This document shows, piece by piece, positions 23,106 to 32,689 of a stretch of 32,689 bases of DNA. The stretch lies in NCBI RefSeq assembly GCF_001039355.2, contig NW_019773727.1, positions 1 through 32,689 on the forward strand, written 5' to 3'. The stretch comes from Lingula anatina. Its lineage: Eukaryota > Brachiopoda > Lingulata > Lingulida > Lingulidae. The notes beneath the pieces were generated by a model. The model was not told the origin of the DNA, did no database searches, and was given only the letters and a program-made list of their open reading frames with translations. Each line of letters opens with the position of its first letter. Position 1 is the first letter of the stretch. Position numbers and translations under genes: made by a program.

Positions 23106-23639
23106 ACAACTGCCTTGTTTCTTGAACTTATTTCTTTGTTATTGGTGATTATTGTTCAGAAAGAGAGTTTACATGATTGCTTATCAGAGATAAAATTGCT
23201 AAATCGTCAAGATGAGCACCAACTTTCAAATCCAAACCATGTTTTTGTCAGTTTGAATTAAAATTAAAGAGCTTTAATTATCAGCCTCATATTTATTCCA
23301 TCTCTGAAAAGAGTGATTATTTTACATGGAAATATTGGAACGAAGAACTCTTTAGCAAAATGTGGTCTCTATTGCAGTAGCTGTGCTTGTCTCAACAACA
23401 GCATTTTTCAGAAAAAACTAGGGCAACCAGAATTCTCCCTTCCCACTATGCCTTTTGATGCTTTGTTAATGTATACTTAGATTATCCATTTATTGAACTA
23501 AATTTGAAAAGTGCAAATTTGATAGTGATAAAATTAGTGTTCTTCATGCATTTACAGATGCATTTCTTTTATAGCCATTATTTCTTGTCCATATGACCAT
23601 AAAGAGCGCACTATGTGACCAGATCATACGAATAAAGAT
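23106..23639. other. Short interval between the two convergent 3' ends
   Basis: About 530 bp of AT-rich sequence between the last plausible KANSL1 poly(A) signal and the RNF113A poly(A) signal. No gene, repeat or structured element was noticed. Confidence 0.6.
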
Positions 23640-23645
23640 TTTATT
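23640..23645 (-). terminator. Poly(A) signal of the RNF113A-type gene
   Basis: TTTATT on the plus strand is AATAAA on the minus strand, 236 bp downstream of the RNF113A stop codon. It is the best-placed hexamer for that gene's 3' end. Confidence 0.6.
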
Positions 23646-23756
23646 TACACATGATCATGTACAAAATAATACAAAAAAATTGTCACAGTTGTCATACTTT
23701 AAACTCTGGTAAGCAGAATAAAAATTTGACTCATGTATGTTGCTATGTACATTTCA

Positions 23757-23880
23757 CAGAATGGGATTTTTTAACAGAATAATATCCACATCCATTTTTT
23801 TTTCAAATACTAGTACTCTTTGCAGAATGGGATTTTTAACAGTACAAATATCCACATCCAATTATTTTTTTCTCCAATTA

Positions 23881-23885
<5 letters not shown>
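23757..23885. repeat. Imperfect tandem repeat (about 60 bp x 2) overlapping the RNF113A stop
   Basis: CAGAATGGGATTTTT, AACAG, ATATCCACATCCA, a T-rich run and ACTAGT occur in the same order at 23757-23814 and 23823-23885. The second copy's ACTAGT contains the minus-strand TAG stop (23881-23883). Indels in the T runs separate the copies. The rest of both copies lies in the 3' UTR. Confidence 0.85.
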
Positions 23886-28750
<4,865 letters not shown>

Positions 28751-30871
28751 ACTTATAAATCAAACCTACTGAAGGTGGCGCTATTTTGCAAGATGAACTG
28801 CAACAGTGACTGGTTCTAGACTTTATCTCCAGACTCGTTTTATTGATTAAATTAGTCCAAATAATGGTATTGTACCTTCAAGTTTCATCATTGGTTTAAT
28901 CACTCCATATCTAATAAAATAAATAAGGCTGTAGGCCTAAAAGTAGGAGAGTCCGGGGCCCCAGGATTAAGTTGACCCCTTGTCAATTTATGAAAAAGTA
29001 CTTTACGTACGAGGTAAAAAGGTGATCACATAATCTTGTAACTTGACCAAATCCTACAACACCAAGAGAGCGTCAGTCGTTAAAAAAGTTTTAGGCCTAC
29101 TAGAGCGATGAGTCCAAAGGAACCGTTTTCTGCATCTGAAGAAACTATAACTTTGTTGAAGAAATGTTAAGTGTATTTGTGATGGTAAATAATGTCCCCA
29201 TGATATATAGCACAGGTGCTGAGCCTATTTATGCCCCCATGGATGCAGTCGATTAAGTGTGCATTGATAAGGCTTATACAGTATGTAGGGCCTACCAACT
29301 GGCCCATAAGTACAATGTATAGGCTATAAGCTTAATAAGCACCTGTCAGATTTGTGTAAGATTTCATGGGCACATTTGGGACGCAGACAGAATTAACATA
29401 TATTTACTGCAGTTATATTCTGTCCACATATTATTTCAAGTACACTGTGTCTAAAAGAGAAGATACCAGAATTATCATTAGCGTATTCAACCTACCTACT
29501 GGTAGGCCTATACATGTACATGTAGCCTACTGGTACACGTATAGCTCCTTCTTTGTATATAGTTCAACACCTTTGTGACAGAGATCCCGATATCCCCGAA
29601 TTTATTGTCTTAAACTTTGGTCACAGAAAAGAATATAGATAGAGCTCGTGTTGTAACACCAAAAATACGTCAACTACACTAAAATACTTCATTTTCGAAG
29701 CTAGCTAGGTAAGGGCGTGGCCCATTAATTGTGTACTCCCGTATGAATTCACGTCTCTTTGGGGATTGTGTATGATTCGTGTCTATGGAGCAGCAAGGTG
29801 AACTGCTTTTGCCCCAAAATATAGAAAGACGCGTAGCAAGCAAATTTTGATGGAAAGGGGCTGAACAATTGTAGAAATAGATATATCATAAAAATCATTA
29901 AATTATAGGCCTAATTCGCGGCATGTACCGGTGAAGGATATACTGTATATACATGGGGGATTTCACTGAAGGCCCTACTTGTCCTTCCTGCCCATTTGAC
30001 TTACGTGGTTGAAAAAGCAGTGTGTATGTACGTGTTGCTCCTCCCTACGATTATTTCGCACCCCTCGCTCTCCGGTTCCCGCCCTTGTAATTATAGGTCA
30101 CTTTAATATATGGTTGTTGTTACAACCGTATACCTTGATGACCAGTGGTCCTTTAACCTACTTTCCATATAGTATAGAAACTGCATATATAACACGAAGC
30201 TTACTGGTCAGCGACTGGTCAGGTAGGTCAAAATCATTACAAAAACAGTTCCGTTTAAGTCATACCTGGTGTTGTATTCTCTAAAGGTTGTAACTTACAA
30301 CAATTTGTAAATATTTACGTGAATTTGTAACTTGGATTAAAGTGCGATATTCTCGAAACTGCTGTTAGTCTTGGACTTACAAACTCTTGTAACTTTTCAC
30401 GTAAATTTTCGACAGTGAACCATATAGACCTTAATATGTCTATAGCTATTTCGTTAGGAGTGTAATTGTCTAAGCATATGTTACGAGATTTAATGTATTA
30501 AAGGTGTATCATATACATTTACAGTTTATATGTCTTTGGTCCCTCTCATTGCAATCAATCTCTACCGGGCGGCTAAGGCGGGAGGATGTATATTCTTTGC
30601 GGCCCCCGGGGAGGACACAACGTCCCTCACTAGGCTTCTGGGGCACCAATAACCCCTTATCCCCCTCCTTCGAAGATACACAGTAATCAGGAGAATATGC
30701 AGAATTTTGATGATTGCAAAGTTAATTCGCATGCAGGTAATTGTACAGTTGTACGTGCATGTGCATGTACGTGCTGTAGGCCCATTAATGACAAAACATG
30801 TGCAAATATATTTTTCAGGTCAAAGAGGCGGAACGCACCCTACTTCTTATTCGTGAAAGTGTGAGTGGGAA
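28751..30871. other. Head-to-head intergenic region between RNF113A and NAT
   Basis: Both flanking genes are transcribed away from this 2.1-kb interval, so it should hold both promoters. No TATA box is correctly placed at the RNF113A start. TATATAA at 30186-30192 is the clearest TATA-like string on the NAT side. Palindromic GTAGGCCTA-type words recur at 29480-29530. An 11-bp inverted pair, ATTTACGTGAA at 30313-30323 and TTCACGTAAAT at 30396-30406, lies in a block with repeated TTGTAACTT. A TTTTTCAG acceptor at 30811-30818 suggests a 5' non-coding NAT exon upstream; its donor could not be placed. Confidence 0.5.
30819..30871 (+). other. Probable 5' UTR part of the NAT coding exon
   Basis: A good splice acceptor, ATATATTTTTCAG, ends at 30818, 53 nt before the NAT start codon, and no in-frame ATG intervenes; an in-frame TGA sits at 30854-30856. 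Vertebrate NAT genes also have one coding exon preceded by non-coding exons, which agrees, but the upstream exon is not identified here. Confidence 0.45.
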
Positions 30872-31759
30872 ATGGACCTGTTATCTAAAGAAGAAGCTAC
30901 AACATTTGTTGAAAATGTCCTAGGACTCCTTGACATCCAAATGAGATTTAATACAGACAAATTGTCTTTCCTGAACGACATTATTTATGAATATCATTGC
31001 AAAGTTCCATTTCACAACGTGGATCTGTTGGCTCTACCAGTTTCTGAAAGGAGAATACCGAATTTGACAGAATTGAAAGAGAGGGGTCTTTCCGGCAGAG
31101 GCGGTCTTTGCTACCAAAATAATACTTTCCTGTATTTCGTCTTACGAGCTTTAGGCTATGACGTCACATTGGCAAAGGGCCAAGTGAAATATCCGGGAAA
31201 TCATGTGCTGTTAGTAGCACATGATGTTGTGACGCCAGGCGATAGCTTCCTTATAGAGGCTGGCATGGGATATCCGACATTGAAATCGATCCCTTTAGAT
31301 TTTCAAGACGAGTCGCCAGTGTACACGTTTTCATTTTGTACCTTCAAATACGTCCGCAAGGAAGACGGAGAGTTTCATCGAATGCACAAAGGTTTAGCAA
31401 AAGATTCATACAAAGGGGAAAACGACCTAGACAACAATTGGCGGTATGTCTATAGTTTTAACACCGCTCCTTGCATTCTCAAGGATTTCGAAAGCTCGAT
31501 GGTCAGACCGTACACAAACCCAACAACTTCAATATTTCTTAATTCGCTCAGAGCTGTTCGTTTTCCGAATGGCAAGCTTCTGGCTATTAAGAACAACTCA
31601 ATACTGGAAGACAAAGACGAGGCAGTTTTTGCAACTGAGGTGAAAGATTCTGAAACCCTCAAGAATACCTTATCTGTCTTGTTCCCAATGCTCAGCAGAC
31701 CAAAAGAGGCTATGTCATCTGCCGTTGAAATGTTTGAAACATTTAAATGCTATAATTAA
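30872..31759 (+). CDS. Arylamine N-acetyltransferase, single coding exon
   Basis: NATs transfer acetyl from acetyl-CoA to arylamines, hydrazines or related amines in the cytosol by a ping-pong mechanism through an acetylated Cys. The frame is 295 residues, close to the family's usual 275-295, and uninterrupted. Seen motifs: VPFHNVDL near residues 45-52, the nucleophile motif GRGGLCYQNN with Cys80, and GNHVLL with His111. The third triad position reads FLIEAGMGYP, giving Glu129 (codon GAG at 31256-31258) where animal NATs normally have Asp in a D-x-G-F-G context. Functional Cys-His-Glu triads have been reported in a bacterial NAT, so activity is possible. The start is chosen because an in-frame TGA lies 18 nt upstream and the first residues align with the family's helical N-terminus. 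No signal peptide or membrane segment is visible. Substrate cannot be inferred. Confidence 0.93.
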   Translation: MDLLSKEEATTFVENVLGLLDIQMRFNTDKLSFLNDIIYEYHCKVPFHNVDLLALPVSERRIPNLTELKERGLSGRGGLCYQNNTFLYFVLRALGYDVTLAKGQVKYPGNHVLLVAHDVVTPGDSFLIEAGMGYPTLKSIPLDFQDESPVYTFSFCTFKYVRKEDGEFHRMHKGLAKDSYKGENDLDNNWRYVYSFNTAPCILKDFESSMVRPYTNPTTSIFLNSLRAVRFPNGKLLAIKNNSILEDKDEAVFATEVKDSETLKNTLSVLFPMLSRPKEAMSSAVEMFETFKCYN

Positions 31760-31782
31760 CAGATATCCATTCAAGATATCTG
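31760..31782 (+). other. Perfect 8-bp stem-loop just after the NAT stop codon
   Basis: CAGATATC at 31760-31767 pairs with GATATCTG at 31775-31782 around a 7-nt loop, beginning at the very next base after the TAA. It could be a 3' UTR structure or chance; it is too short to judge. Confidence 0.5.
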
Positions 31783-32020
31783 GATAACGCACTGCTCTCA
31801 TCCTGTCGATGTGTAACCTTGATCATGATGTAGAGAAGCGTTACATATCAACAGAGGATTCATGTTGATTCACCGTATAAGTCTTGGTAATAATAGAAGT
31901 ATGTATATTGATGCACCTAGAAAGATCTAAAATATCTAAACTGTGATAGCCAGTGTCCCTTTGGCCTACTTTCCATTGAGGTCAGTACGGACTTTAAACT
32001 GCTTAAAAGCTCAAGCTAAT
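31783..32020. other. NAT downstream region
   Basis: About 240 bp without a gene. No AATAAA was found here, so the NAT transcript end is unresolved and may lie inside the inverted-repeat region (ATTAAA at about 32156). Confidence 0.5.
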
Positions 32021-32096
32021 CACCCTGAGCTTCAGAGCTAACTTGACACTAACCTTTTCACTGTAGCCTATCTCCATCGTGTCAAGTAACCTCTGA
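32007..32096 (-). ncRNA. Possible structured small RNA (left arm, two stem-loops)
   Basis: On the minus strand the left arm carries the same first hairpin (32096-32032). It is followed at once by a second perfect 7-bp hairpin, AAGCTCA (32032-32026) with TGAGCTT (32013-32007), and then TTTT (32008-32005), which would suit a pol III stop. This makes a compact unit of about 90 nt. It lacks tRNA boxes, an evident Sm site and snoRNA boxes. Confidence 0.25.
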
Positions 32097-32122
32097 CCAG
32101 ATTCGATTGCCTCCGCCGCCCG

Positions 32123-32593
32123 CCAATCAAATTTAAAAGCCCGCACTCAATGACTCATTAAACGATCTAGCCAATGAACGCGAACGAGTCAAAGCGCGCT
32201 TTGTTCAAATCCGGACCAATCAAAGATAAGGCTGAATATCAGGGACTTGCCGTAACCTGTGGGCAGCACGCAAATAACATCGTCTCTCAGTAGATAATGA
32301 TGCAGGGCCTCAAACTGCTAGACCCTATGGTTTCAATCTCGATTTACTCATATTTTGCAAAGAATCAAGAGATAACTTAACACATTCTTTTTCGTAGTCA
32401 CTCGCCTTGCTTTCTTTGTGTACGGTAATACACTCGGAACTACTCGGATGTCTCCGCACTCGACAATAACTATGTTGTTAGTATGGAGCTTGCGGAATCA
32501 GCCGAGGATTGCCGATTGACGGTCAACCAATCAGCGTTTTCACCAAACTTTGGTGAAAAATTTTGAAACATGGATTTGATTGGCTTATATAAA
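32123..32593. promoter_or_regulatory. Putative divergent promoter: CCAAT boxes and TATA
   Basis: CCAAT occurs at 32123-32127, 32171-32175, 32216-32220 and 32527-32531, and its inverse ATTGG at 32579-32583, just before TATATAAA at 32586-32593. The right arm's TCAGAG begins 27 bp after the first T of the TATA box, where initiation is expected. Toward the left arm only a weaker TTTTAAAT (minus strand, about 32130-32138) lies about 42 bp upstream of the matching point. The density of NF-Y type sites is well above the rest of the window. Confidence 0.5.
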
Positions 32594-32612
32594 CTAGGTC
32601 AAACTATTTTCG

Positions 32613-32677
32613 TCAGAGGTTACTTGACACGATGGAGATAGGCTACAGTGAAAAGGTTAGTGTCAAGTTAGCTCTGA
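32613..32677 (+). ncRNA. Possible structured small RNA (right arm stem-loop)
   Basis: TCAGAGGTTACTTGACAC at 32613-32630 pairs with GTGTCAAGTTAGCTCTGA at 32660-32677 in 16 of 18 positions, closing a 29-nt loop. The 5' end of the stem coincides with the TATA-predicted start. The same sequence also reads as a short open frame from ATG at 32632 with a possible GT donor after AAAAG, so this could instead be a first exon or a transposon end. No known RNA family was recognised. Confidence 0.3.
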
Positions 32678-32689
32678 AGCTCAGGGTGG

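Larger units (their letters stand above)
32021..32688. repeat. 77-bp perfect inverted repeat flanking 514 bp of promoter-like DNA
   Basis: 32021-32097 is the exact reverse complement of 32612-32688 (77 of 77 bases). The inner edges are sharp; the outer edge of the left arm mismatches at 32020, and the right arm reaches the window end, so its true length is unknown. The spacer has five CCAAT/ATTGG boxes, a TRE-type TGACTCA at 32151-32157 (AATGACTCATT) and a TATATAAA directed at the right arm. Alternatives are a transposon with terminal inverted repeats, or divergently transcribed duplicated 5' ends. Confidence 0.9.

Noticed and set aside
30504-30686. 60-codon frame upstream of NAT, as a possible NAT N-terminal exon
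   Set aside because: No donor at its end, no similarity to NAT N-termini, and the NAT frame already has a complete N-terminus with an upstream stop.
32203-32211. GTTCAAATC, matching a tRNA B box
   Set aside because: Flanking bases do not form a T-arm stem and no A box or acceptor stem is present.

Overview
This window is intron-rich, AT-rich eukaryotic DNA, most likely from a marine invertebrate animal. Echinoderm-like deuterostomes fit best, but that is an inference from overall texture and gene content, not a proof. Three protein genes are recognisable. There are no bacterial operons, rRNA genes, convincing tRNAs or CRISPR arrays.

Layout. 1-8719: non-coding, probably the intron or upstream region before the first visible KANSL1 exon; it holds foldback repeats and microsatellites. 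8720-20627 (+): the C-terminal part of KANSL1, the NSL histone acetyltransferase complex scaffold, in seven coding exons with all reading-frame phases consistent; the N-terminal exons lie outside the window. 20628 to about 23105: its 3' UTR, beginning with a 109-bp false-looking duplication next to a single N. 23640-28750 (-): a complete RNF113A-type spliceosomal CCCH/RING protein gene in ten coding exons that join to a 345-residue protein; it is tail-to-tail with KANSL1. 28751-30871: intergenic region between two head-to-head genes. 30872-31759 (+): an intact single-exon arylamine N-acetyltransferase (NAT) of 295 residues. 32021-32688: a 77-bp perfect inverted repeat flanking a 514-bp promoter-like spacer, running into the window end.

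Functionally the genes are independent: KANSL1 acts in chromatin acetylation, RNF113A in splicing and ubiquitin signalling, and NAT in xenobiotic or aromatic amine conjugation. They are neighbours, not a pathway.

Most worth a second look: (i) the right-hand inverted repeat, whose arms each encode a stem-loop starting where a TATA box predicts transcription to start; (ii) Glu in place of the catalytic Asp in the NAT triad; (iii) an enlarged acidic insert in the KANSL1 PEHE region and a tandem NAGNAG acceptor; (iv) the N-linked duplication at the KANSL1 stop codon, which looks like an assembly error.
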